Assembly: GCA_964036195.1 (NCBI GenBank)
Contig: OZ038454.1
Coordinates: 25,158,315 to 25,222,314, forward strand
Length of the DNA stretch: 64,000 nucleotides
From: Sphaerolaimus hirsutus
Lineage: Eukaryota > Nematoda > Chromadorea > Monhysterida > Sphaerolaimidae
Reading direction: 5' to 3'
Shown: in pieces, positions 22,085-33,375 of the stretch
How positions within the stretch are numbered: position 1 is the first letter of the stretch
Layout: each line of letters begins with the position of its first letter
Program-made: the position numbers and the translations under genes
The notes under the pieces: generated by a model
Told to the model about the DNA's origin: nothing
Databases searched by the model: none
Seen by the model: the letters and a program-made list of their open reading frames with translations, nothing else

Positions 22085-23056
22085 GTCTGGAGTGTGCATC
22101 ACTTCCACACAGCTCACGCTGGTGTGATAAAGTTGGGTGAAATTGTACTACATTTCACCACTGTTCCTTGAAGAAACCTTTAATATACTTCTTTTAAGAG
22201 CTCAACTGCACTGTAACATTAAGTGATATACTCCTTTTCAGAGCTCAAACTCACAAACACACTGTAGGATAGTAAGCAATATATTTCTTTTCTGCATTTA
22301 AATGCATTGCAATATTGATGCAGTGTCCACTTTTTGCTGGCTTTAGCCATTTTTTATGAGATTAAAAACTTTGGATTAGATAAAACGTACATCGTTGTGG
22401 ACTGAAAGATACGAACCCGACCGAAGGTACGAAAATGTTGAACTGCTAGTTTCGGTATATAGCAGGAAAATCGCGATAAAAATCCTGAGGCTAGGTATGT
22501 AAAATGTATGGAATATTAACACAAAAAAAACATTTGTATATTTTAGTGAAGTTTCAGTCGATTTTATCTCATGTTTTTCTTCAATTATTCATATACTTTT
22601 ATTTTACATCTACTTATTTCTGATAAAATAATTTGTCAAACTGATTGATTTGTCGCAGAAAATGAGATCGCGATTCTTGATGCATCTGCCCAATAAAATT
22701 GAAATTATGAGGTTCCCTAAGAATTTTCCAGCTGTCCAAAAGTGATGACGAGCCGTTGCGAAATACTTTGGTATGCAAGGAATGTGGTTGACGGGAGTGC
22801 AAAAATATTTTCCTACCATATATCTTCTAAAAAGTTAACCTGTTTCTCCACCCTATAGAGTGTTTAAAGAAGTGTCAAATTTCATGCAAATGTATTTTGA
22901 CAATGAAACAATTAAATCCGAAACATTGAATAACGGTCCGTCAAAGATGTACAGATTTACAGAAGTCGTATGTGAATTGACAACTAGCTCCTGCTAAAAA
23001 TGAAGGGCTATAAAATTTCCCTGGAAAATTTGTTCTACAATATATGGTGTGCAGAT
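22085..23056. other. No gene or clear repeat seen
   Basis: AT-rich sequence. Short open frames have no coding character. Confidence 0.4.
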
Positions 23057-23384
23057 CAGGGTTGGTTTTAGTAAAATTCTTTTTACTAAAATTGTATTTT
23101 ATTTTTATTAAAATTGTATTTTATTTTTATTTTATTCTTCAATTTTCCATTTTATTTTTATTTTATTCTTAAATTTTTCATTTTATTTTTATTTTATTTT
23201 TTATTTGAGTTCGTGACCAGGATTGATTTAAGTAAAATTCTTTTTACTAAAATTGTATTTTATTTTTATTCAAATTGTATTTTTTTTATATTTTATTCTT
23301 CAATTTTACATTTTATTTTTATTTTATTCTTCAATTTTCTATTTTATTTTATTTTTATTTTTTTCTGAGATTTTGCCAACCCTG
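23057..23384. mobile_element. hAT-type CAGGGTTGG element, 328 bp
   Basis: Ends CAGGGTTGG and CCAACCCTG with the exact 8-bp duplication gtgcagat (23049-23056 and 23385-23392). Made of ttttatttttattttatt repeats; a degenerate internal end near 23216 suggests two fused units. Confidence 0.85.
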
Positions 23385-23972
23385 GTGCAGATGTATACTT
23401 GGCGGACCGCATGCTATGCATTTTTCTGAAGGAAACACTCCATCATGACATCATCATTGATAAAATAAAAACAATTCCAGCAAAAAAAGGAAGAAACATC
23501 TCGGGAAAAAACATTCCTCGTGTGTACGCCTTTTTTAATATTTTGGTTTTTGTGAAAGTGCATACAGACCGCACGTTATCGACCAAGACATAAATAATTT
23601 TGGGCGCATACTTTGCGGTCCGCCGAGTGTACAAACGTGACGTGACGTAACGATGGCAAATTTTCCGAAGAGGTCTTAAATTAAAAAAATCAGGTGTTTT
23701 TTCTAAAATCAATCTTTAATATTTTCGTAAGTATCGTTTTGAAATTAAGTTTCCAATTATCCAATTGTTTTCAAGTTTTCAAATTTTTCACACCGGATTG
23801 TTCCTGCAAGCAGTAAAAAGTTTACTAAATGAAATTTTGAGAGTTTCGTAAACTTATAAATCAGCCTGAACAGACGAGGTTACTGTAAAGAGTCGTTTTT
23901 ACAAGCAGTCAACTACATTTGACCAGCACCTAAATACAGTAAGCTCAAATTCAATGTTGCTTTATATTTGAT

Positions 23973-24409
23973 TACCATATTTCTTCTAATAGAATGGCAT
24001 ACCTCCAATAGAACGGCACCTCCAATAGAACAGCAGGTTTTGGCTTTTTTTCCACTCACGAAAACAATAGAATGGCAGCCTCCAATATAATGGCACCTCC
24101 AATCGAACGGCAGGTAGATATTACATTGGAAGGGTGCCAGAACACTTACAAACATAGAAATCAATGGAAAGAATGTTCATTCAAACAATGATATTTAATC
24201 ACAAATTGATACAATACATTACTGTGATATTAGAATGTTGCTCAAGTTTCATAAAAATAGAACTGTGTACAAAATGAAAAATGTGTGAAAAAATTGGTGA
24301 AAAAAACAGAATGGTAGCCTCCAATAGAACGGCACCTCTGATAGAATGGCAGGTAAAAAAGTTGATGAAAAAAATAGAATGGCACTCTTATATTAGAAGA
24401 AATATGGTA
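23973..24409. mobile_element. Element with TACCATATTTCTTCTAATA ends
   Basis: TACCATATTTCTTCTAATA on the left and its inverse on the right enclose repeats of aatagaatggcacctccaat. The related motifs in copy A (18310-18440) and copy B (51220-51350) are in the opposite direction. No coding capacity. Confidence 0.7.
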
Positions 24410-24454
24410 TCACATTTTTAGTTCACTGATGTAAACTAGTGTGCACAGCACACT

Positions 24455-26029
24455 TAGCATTCAAAAAATCACCAATTGTTTGGAAAATATATATAAATAT
24501 ATCACCCTAAACTTGGAAAAAATATAAATATATATAAATCACTCAAGGCCTTCAGAAACTATAATTAAATCACTGAAAAAATAAGCTCAAAAAATCACAA
24601 AAAATCACTTGCAGTTTATTTCAATTACAAGCAAAATTGTGGGCTATTGCGGGCTTAATTTACTATTTGCAAGCACAAAAATGTACTCTAACATCCCACA
24701 ATCTATTTATTATTGTTTCACAAGCAGTATTCATTTCATACAATATTGACAAGTGAAAATATCACACAAATATCAAAACAGAAAAATTCTACCTACAACC
24801 TCAATGACAACTTCAAAAACATTTTGCACTGCAAACATGTTGCACTGAACCTATAGTGCCTGGTTGTGGCAGTGATGTTTGACTGAATAGGTGCTTTGTA
24901 CTTGCAGCAGTGCCAGGTATGCCGAGGAAGTTTAGTGCGAATTCACTTACCATATTTCCTCAAAATACCCCCAGGGGGTTTATTTTTTCAGAGTGAGAAT
25001 TTTGAGGGGGTTAAACCAGGGGTGTTATAAATTCATAGTGTCCATTTTGAGGGGGGGTATTTAGAGGAAATGCAGTAGTTCATGCAATCATCTAGTGTTT
25101 GTTTAAGAGCTACTTTTTCAACAGTGGTGAGCTGTGAAAACTCAGGGCACACGGCTACATGTTTGGCAAAATTTTGGTGACATTATGGTGACACCATGGT
25201 GACAGTTTTCCACAGTTGTCCCCCATATTTGATAACTGGCAACATTGGTGGATGTCACCAAGTGTTGCCAGCTTTCAAAAGTGGTGAAGTGAGTTTTAAA
25301 TTACTGTAGATCATTTTTGATGACATCAAGCAGGTATTTTTGATTCAATGTTCTGTTTTATTTAAGAAAAGTATGTTATAAGATAGAGAGGTGCTTTTTA
25401 CACCAAAACGTGTCAATACAAGTCATATCATGATGACATAAGAAGTTACTAAAACAGTTTACATCATTGTCACACACATAATGAAGACTCAGTGATGGTG
25501 ATATCACTATTTGTCATCATTTCAGTTTTCACATTAGGTAAACACAGTGGCAAACTAGTGACTTGCCAAAACAACCCCACTGAAATGCACGCTATTTGTG
25601 AAAACTGAACATCTACAGCATTCTATTGTGGAAAACTGGATGGTGACATGTCACCATTTTTGGCCATTTCAGTTTTCAAAAAAGTCATGGTGAAAACTAG
25701 TGTGAGTAGGCACAATATTTACCTGCTTCAAACACTATTTTAACTCAATAATGCTCTACATGAGCAGATGAGAGATTTTCAGGAGAAATCTCTCTTGCAA
25801 AATCCAAAATTCTCTTGCACAAAAACATGCCTACTCATGAAGCGCAATACTTGCACCACAATGTATCTAGTATGAGTGATTTTCTCAGTGATTTTTTTTC
25901 AAATTTGAAAAATATATATAAATATATCACTCAAGATTTTAAAAAAATATAAATATATATAAATCACGGGTTATTTATATTTATTGTGATTTTCAAAAAT
26001 ATAAATCACGGGTTATTTTTTGAATGCTA
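24455..26029. mobile_element. hAT-like element, TAGCATTC family, 1.6 kb
   Basis: Ends TAGCATTCAAAAAAT and ATTTTTTGAATGCTA, flanks agcacact and agcaaact (7 of 8 match). Just inside both ends lie ATATATAAATATATCAC motifs. The relative at 37325-39239 has the same ends. The inside carries no long frame, only many GTGACA/TGTCAC words and two smaller elements. Confidence 0.7.
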
Positions 26030-26404
26030 AGCAAACTGAATTTCTGAATGTGTCAGATCATTTTAAACTTTTTGGATGGCTTTGTTTTGGCAGGGTTTCT
26101 AAACTCTTGCTGCAAACACTTTGCTTTTTCTTTTTTCACTATGGATGTTTTATGTTTACCGTATCTCCTCGAAATACCACCCCTCGAAATACCCCCCCTC
26201 GTTTGACCCCCCCCCCCCACGTAACCACTATGAAACAATCACTCCCCCCCCAAATTGAGTGTAAAAGGGAACGTAGATGACAAATACTGCAGTTTGTTTT
26301 CTGCGTAGTGCAGAACACACGTTAAAACAATGTCGGAATCACGTTAGAACAGTGTTTATACCATCTACGTACTAATATTAGTCTACAGGAGTCTACGTAC
26401 TAAT

Positions 26405-27597
26405 TAGTGATGTAAAAGCGCCATGGCGCTGGCGCTTGGCGCTAGCGCCAAAGCAAAAAGCGCCAATGCGCTTTTGGCGTTTGGCGCCTTTTTGCTGTGG
26501 CGCCATTGGCGCTTGGCGCTGTGCTACGGAAAAGCGCCATGGCGCTTTTGGCGCTTGGTGCTATGATGTCGAGGCGCCATTGGCGCTTGGCGCTAGTGTT
26601 TTATAAAGCGCCAAAAAAGCGCCAAGTAGGTAGTACAAAAATAATCATTTTTCTTATGTAAAAAGACCTTGCCTGCATGAGTTACACAAGTGAATGTGTT
26701 ACTGTAAGTGTGTAACAGGAAGAACAAACCCTCTACTTGCTTATTTTGTAAACCATGTCCATGCAATTGCAAGGATATTCAAAACTTTTACCAAAAAATG
26801 GGCCTACACGCACTAGTTTTCAACTACATTTGATATCAAGTGGTTTTCATCCCAATTCAAGGCTTGATGGCGAGCCGACGAACAGCGTTCAAATACATAG
26901 TGTTGCATTATATTGCAAATGAAGTTGTATTGTTATTTGTTGCTGTGGTATGAAGTACCTACCGTTTTTCTTCGAAATACACCCAGGGTTTTTTTTCAGG
27001 GTGCAAATTTTGAGGGGAGTTTCGAGGGGGGCTTATTCGGGGTGAATTTTTATGAAGGGTCATAGTAAAGTATAGTTTTTTGTACCCAAAACGTAATAAA
27101 TTGACCAAATTGGATATATTTTGGTCATATTATCATAGATCGTTCCATAAACAAGGCCATGTATAGCTGCGATGTAAATTCGCAGCTATAAAGATATCAT
27201 GTTCATTGGATACATGATCTACCTTATTCCAGATGGGGTGTATTTCGAGGGGGGTTTATTGAAGGGTGGTATTTCGAGGAAATACGGTATATGTGTATAC
27301 AACACTGGATAGTGTTACTAGTCAGCAAGCTTTGAATTGGGATGGGAACCAGTTGACAAACAAATAGATAGCACTGTATTTGCATCGCTGCACTTTATGC
27401 AGCAAAATTTTTTGGCGCTGGCGCTATTGGCGCTTGGCGCCATCATTCCCTGGCGCCATTGGCGCTTGGCGCCATGGCGCTTTTGGCGCTTGGCGCTATT
27501 TTGCTGTGGCGCCATTGGCGCTTGGCGCTCGCATGCCAAAAGCGCCATGGCGCTTTTGGCGCTTGGCGCCAAAAGTCTGGCGCTTTTTACATCACTA
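26405..27597. mobile_element. GCGCC-array element (TAGTGATG family), 1.2 kb
   Basis: Left end TAGTGATGTAAAAGCGCC (to about 26625) and right end GCGCTTTTTACATCACTA (from about 27400) are arrays of GGCGCTTGGCGCC. The middle holds non-coding sequence and a G-run element. The flank gtactaat lies at 26397-26404 on the left; the matching gtactaat is found only after the next element, at 29039-29046. Confidence 0.7.
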
Positions 27598-29038
27598 AAC
27601 CCATGTTCATATGAGTTCGGGCACTTGAAAAATTTTCATTCAAAGATTAATTCCACCAGAACGGGTGAACTCTGGAACTTTTGGGCAGTATCAAAAGAAA
27701 GCCCAAACATTTCTCTACAAATCCTTGGGCCACCCTCTGGCAGTATCCCATGTGGGCCGCGCAACTGGCCCACACATTTTTTTATACAAAATTCCATTGC
27801 TCACTTGGGTTCGGGCATGTTCTTTTTTTAGCGATAAATCTATCTTTCAAGGCCGAATTTTGGCCTTGAAGACAGACTAGAGCTTTGGCTAGTTGCCGGC
27901 AACTGATTCCTTTAAAAAAATCTGATTTGGATATATTTTTTTCAACTCACGCTTCTTGATGCTTATTGGGTGAGTTGACAGTTATTTTTCTCAGTTTTTT
28001 TGGTAAACTGAGTTGACAAAGCTACGCTCCACTTCTCATCCATCCACAATGCCCCCATCGACCAGAAGGACCATCAAAGAGTGCAATGAGGCACTGCACA
28101 GTGAGGAATACTCACTGATTTGGATTGCTCAAGCACAGTTGGTGATTTTGGCAAGTAATTCTGGGCATTCAGCAGTATGTAGGCCACTGAAAACAATGAG
28201 GACAGTTAGATGAGGTTGTGGCAAATTTTTTATACACCCCTCCACAAAAGGAAAACTCCCCAAACTCAGCATGTTTAAGTGCAAAAAAATAGTGTGTTTT
28301 TCTTACCTTTTTACTACTCAATATTGCGTTTTTCTCAGTCCCAAAATTTTGCATTAAAACGAGCTGAATTTGGGGAGCTTTCCTCAAGTGGGGGTGTGTA
28401 TAAAATATTTGCCACAACCTCCTCTAACTGTCCTGGTTGTTTCCAGTGGCCTACACACTGCTGAATGTCCAGAATTGCTTGCCAAAATCACCAACTGTGC
28501 TTGAGCAATCCAAATCAGTGATTATCCATCACTGTGCAGTGCCTCATTGCACTTTTCAGGGTCGTTCTGTTTGGTGGGGGCATTGTGGATGGATGTGAAG
28601 TGGGGCATGGCTTTGTCAAATCAATTTACCAAAAAAAACGGAGATAAATGACTGTCAACTGATCTGTGGAGCCTAAAAAAGCGTGAGTTGAAAAAAGCTT
28701 ACCCATAACTGAATTTTATAAAGGAATGGGTCACTGGCAACTAGCCAGAGCTTTGTTCTGTTTTCAAATCCGAAATCTGTCATTGGAAGACAGATTTATC
28801 GCTATAAGAAGAAAGTGCCCGAACCCAAGTGAGCGACACATTTTTGTATAAAAAAATGTATGGGCCGGTTGCGCGGCCCACATGGCGTTATGCTGGGGGG
28901 TGTCCCTAGGCATTTGTAGAGAAATGTTTGGGCTTTCTTTTGATACCGGCTAAAAGTTCTAGAGTTCACCCGTTCTGGCGGAATTAATCTTTGGATAAAA
29001 TTTTTTCAAGTGCCCGAACCCATATGATCATGGGTTTA
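27596..29038. mobile_element. Long foldback element with about 600-bp arms
   Basis: Left arm about 27597-28230 and right arm about 28390-29038 are inverted copies. Markers are the ends TAAACCCATG and CATGGGTTTA, GTTCGGGCACTTGAAAAA, ATTAATTCC, CATTGTGGATGGATG and AGTTGACA. The arms differ at many sites, so it is old. The frame in the left arm (about 28013-28213) has a broken mirror copy in the right arm and is not supported as a gene. Confidence 0.75.
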
Positions 29039-29995
29039 GTACTAATATCTACAGGAGTCTATACATGTCAGTTATTGATGCATTTTTCTTCCCCAGCGCA
29101 CATCACAAACAACGATTTTGTACTAGGATTTCAAAAAATTTCTTGCGAAATAATGACCCCCACCCTCGAAATACCCCCCCCTCGTTAAACCCCCCCCCCC
29201 TCTCGGGAGCACTATGAAACAATCGCCTCCGGGGGGTATTTCGAGGAAATACGGTACATACCTAGGTAAATATATTATGAAGAATCCTTTAAAACGTTTG
29301 AAATTAATTTGAAACCTTTGCATGATTTTCAGTGTAGAAAAAAGCGCAAAATAAAAAATCCATCAAATTTCAGGTGTATTCAAAATGGGTGTTTTTCCAT
29401 TGCTATCGAAAAAGTATTTATACTGCACACCATTTTTCTATTCACACTGAACTATCAGCTTTATTCTAGTGGAAACTCTGCCAGTAACCTCCTGATGGTG
29501 TCATTCAAAAACTATAAACAAATATTTAAGTACCGTATTTTTATGAATAATGATTTTGGTACTTCTTCCTGGGAGTTATTTATTTCTCTAAACTTTTAAC
29601 GCGGGTTATTCAGGGGGCTTATTTACTTTCTCCTGACGCTCTACTGGTGCTTTTTGTCACCAATCTATTGAAACTGGACAGACAGTTCCCTATACAATGA
29701 ATGATACGCTATATATGCAATGACTGATACCATATTTTGATGAATAAAGTTACGTGAAAAACTGCACCAAATTCACCTGAATTCACCAGTTTCATAAATA
29801 TGATAAGAAAAATTGAATTGAGTGTTCTTTTATTCAGATGGGACATGGTAGATTTCATTGGAAATAAAATCTGCCGTCGGTAGTCTATTCACAGCGGGAT
29901 GAGTGAATAAGTGGTCATTCGAGGGGAGGGGGGAGGGGGTCCGCTCACTACCCACAACTAACAAAAAACATGGCAAATCTCACACCTCGCCTCAG
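29039..29995. other. Non-coding, one G-run element
   Basis: A TACCGTATTTCCTCGAA family member lies at about 29145-29258. The rest is AT-rich without supported features. Confidence 0.45.
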
Positions 29996-30094
29996 GTGGA
30001 CGCCATGTACAAGGGCAAGCCGCCGATAGACGTCGGCTTCTGCGACTACGAGGCCTTCGCCAAGCTCATGACCACCGGCGGCGACGAGGTCTAA
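29996..30094 (+). CDS. Orphan terminal exon, product unknown
   Basis: A 99-bp GC-rich block follows a good acceptor (cacctcgcctcag) and is open for 32 codons to a TAA, with third positions mostly G or C as in the real exons elsewhere in the window. The peptide is acidic to neutral (GKPPIDVGFCDYEAFAKLM, ends GGDEV). No partner exon was found within reach on the same strand; it may be a duplicated fragment of a gene. Family not recognised. The downstream 30 to 31.9 kb could include its 3' UTR. Confidence 0.5.
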   Translation: MDAMYKGKPPIDVGFCDYEAFAKLMTTGGDEV

Positions 30095-31890
30095 ATGCGG
30101 GCCTCGTCCCAATTTGGAGACCACTTTTGGATTCGGGCCAACGCATTTCGTTTTCGTTCACTCTGCCTTTTTGTTTTCACCGTCTCATGTAATTTTTCGT
30201 TGTCTTTTTTTATCGCGACGCGCACCGGGGTCGTTTTGTGACGGCAATTTTATTGAATAATCCCCCCATTGAATTTTGAGTGACTTTCAATATGACTGAT
30301 GCTTGTAGTGAGCGGGGAGAAAGCAATTTCGGGGGCATTTATTCAAAAAACGCCGGACACATAAGATTACCGTGTGCGCGTCGGTCGGGCGATCTGTATG
30401 TCAATGATGGCTAAATTACGTTTCACTTTTTGAGAAACCTTCACCACCAACACCACCGAAACGCAAATGAATGCAAAACTTTTACATGTATTGTATTTTA
30501 CATACGATTTTTATGTAGGCAGCCAATTTTTTACAAAAATAAATTTACATTTTTCAAAAAATGACAGACAAAAACTACGGCAACCCCAATGCAATGATGT
30601 ACAATTGGCCCCACAGAACGGGAAAATCAGAACATTTCTGAATTTCATTTCTGCTCATAACCAAGTTTTTTAATTTTTTTTTTTGTAAAAATTTCCCAAA
30701 AATGCTAGAGGGACAGCAGTGGCGGCAGCGCGGACCTGCACTCACTCTGCTCATTCCATCGGTTACCCCCGATTTTACCATCTGTACCGCTTTTCCAATG
30801 TCCTAAAATTCGAGACATAAGTCAAAATTACCTTTGTTTGTAATGATGTAAATCGAATGTCGTAATTTGTTTCTAGGTTGTAAACGCGAATGCTACATTT
30901 TTTTGTGAATTCTGTGCCATTGGGAAGAGGGGATTTCCGAGGGTCTCGCCGCCCCTCTGCTTTGCATTTAAGATTTTTTTTTCTAATTTTTTTCTAGGGC
31001 AGTCGGTAAGATCGGCAAAAATTTGTGGTGCACTGATGAAAATTTTTGGTGCTCGGAAAATGGTGCACATCCTATTACATTCTCATCCCAGCCTGTTTTT
31101 TCTTCATGCAAAATCTAGTCAAATCGTGCTATTTAGAATTGACAGAAACTACTTCATTTCTAAAAACAACTAATTTTGTTTTTCTTTTTTTTAATACAAA
31201 TATTTAGCGTTTTTTGTTCATACAATGGTGACATCAGCTGCCGCACTGAGTCCACTTGTGATTATATTATTTCGTTTTACTTTTCTCCTGGGGTTTCCTG
31301 TGAAAATGTCGACAATTTTTAACATCACTGGGCACTGCATTTTCATAGGACAATCGCCATTGTTTTAAAAAATACGAAAAATAAAAACAGAAAAAATTGC
31401 TTGGTGTCTGTGGGCAAATGATAATCGGCGACTGCGGTGACGTTCCACTGCGATTTCGATCAAAAATTTTTTTCACACATTTTCACACATGTAAACATGA
31501 CAACATAAATAGGAAACGTCAAGTAAATATTTATAAGTATTTGAATGGCTGTCGTCATACATAGCGGACTCTACGGCAGAAAAGCCACGGCGCGGAAAGC
31601 CAAAAGCCCCATGGCGTTTTGTAAATAAAGGCATAGTGCCATACATTAAATGTGCCACAGTAAAATGGCCGTTTTGCTTTGACGTCGGAGATTTCACATT
31701 TCTAGTAATGTGTCACTTTTGATGCTGAGCGAAACTATATAAACACCTTCCCGATCAAGTCCGGCCCCCTATTTTTATTTTCACTTCGCATGCCCTATCT
31801 CCGGTTGTGTGAGGGGTGGAAAGCTAATACTTGTGGGGTAAATAGGTGCAACCCCCCACTACCCCTCATGAATAAATGGGGCAGCGGCGA
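30095..31890. other. No gene seen
   Basis: AT-rich non-coding sequence. Short open frames lack coding character, and no paired element ends were recognised. Confidence 0.4.
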
Positions 31891-33300
31891 CTCATTATAG
31901 AGGGGGTCGCTGTAAATGTGAAATTTTTTTGCGGCGTTTTCACTGTCCTGCACAGGTCCGGCCCCCAGTTTATTTCTTACGCTATGGCTTGTAAAAGGGG
32001 CGTCAGACGCCAATAACGCCACAGGAAAATGGTGCTAAGTGCTAATGACCTTCTCAAATGGTGCCAGTGCCATGGCGCCATTTTATCACTAATCCCGATG
32101 CCTCGATATTTTTTCCCAATCCCAAACCTTAAATTTTTAACAACTTTTTTCGCTTTTATTTTGTGACAAACTTGACCCGCTGGTTTAGGGTGTTTTAAGC
32201 GGGAATTAGATTCGTGTGTCGGCTCAGTGAATTAGGCTCAGTGTCGATTCGACGTGAAATGACGACGTGAAATGATGTCGTGAAATTAATTACACGAGTG
32301 TGGATCATGCTACGGGTCTACAATTTTCTGCAAGCAATAGTCTGACGTGAAATGTCAAGTTGTTCCCTGATGTAAAATGATGACGTGGAATGATAAAAAT
32401 TGAATTTTTCAATTCGCTCTAGTTGTGGCTGATAACACTCAGTATTGGACACGATTAAGGTATTGATTCATACATTATCCTTAGAAAATTGTAGACCCGT
32501 AGCATGATCCACACTCGTGTAATTAATTTCACGACATCATTTCACGTCGTCATTTCACCTTGAATCGACGCTGAGCTCTAATTCCCGCTTTATAGAGGAA
32601 GGTTTAAGGTTTCAAGTTGCGTAAAGAACTATACCCCAAAAATGCCTCCATTAGAAAATTTACTTGGGGTTAATTCAAAATAGAAAATTTTGACAATTTT
32701 TGTTCCTGTAATGGCGTAATTTTGACATCATAAAGTTCACCCCAAGTAAATTTTATAATTGAGGCATTTTAGAGGTAAAGTTTTTTATGCAGCTTGGAAC
32801 CTTATACCCCACTCTTAAAAACATCCTAAACCAGCGTGTGAAGTGTGTAAAAAAATAAAAGCAAAAAGTGAATTTTTAAATTTGCCAAGTTCTTTTTCTT
32901 GTCTGCTGCTTAGGGGGTGGGTGTTTGTGGAATGTTTGTGGCTTAGGGCCATGGCACTGGCGCCATTTGAGGTAGCCAAGTGGTGCCACGCCATGGCACC
33001 TAAACAAGTGGGGGCCGGACATATGCGGGACAGTGAAAACGCCGCAAAAAATTTTCACATATACGGCGACCCCCCCTATAGTTAGTCGCCGTAGCCTCAT
33101 TTATTCATGAGGGGTAGTGGGGGGTTGCACCTATATACCCCACAAGTATTAGCTTTCCACCCCGCCCACAACCAGAGGTAGGGCGTGCGAAGTGAAAATA
33201 AAAATAGGGGGCCGGACTTGATCGGGAAAGTGTTTATTTACAAGGTAGTTCCATTTCAAGCATCCAGATTCAGAAAGGTTCAATTGACAAATAGGTAATA
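31890..33300. repeat. Left flank of copy B, duplicated in copy C (53735-54790)
   Basis: The two blocks are collinear at high identity, starting attatagagggggtcgctgt and ending ttcaattgacaaatagg. Copy B differs by the Harbinger-type insertion at 32198; copy C by a hAT insertion at 54791. Both show a GGGGTCGC/GGCGAC foldback with the sequences ggtccggcccc and taagctttccaccc inverted around the middle. Non-coding. Confidence 0.7.
32198..32589. mobile_element. Harbinger-type foldback element, 392 bp
   Basis: Ends AGCGGGAATTAGA and the near inverse CTCTAATTCCCGCT, with TTA on both sides; copy C has a single TTA at the same place (about 54034). A 3-bp TTA duplication is typical of PIF/Harbinger. 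Inside, a long hairpin is formed by tacacgagtgtggatcatgc and its inverse. Non-autonomous. Confidence 0.75.
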
Positions 33301-33375
33301 CAAATATGTAAAAATTCGAACACAGCTCATCGCAATTCACTCCCGTATAGATTTCAGATAGAAACATCAGGCCAT

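Noticed and set aside
27337-27831. 164-codon frame rich in Ala, Trp, Arg and Leu
   Set aside because: Most of it is the GCGCC array read through; frames at 11854-12226, 26400-26620 and 56158-57194 are the same.
28013-28213. Small frame in the left arm of the 27596-29038 foldback
   Set aside because: The mirrored right arm has indels and stops at the same place and there is no known domain.
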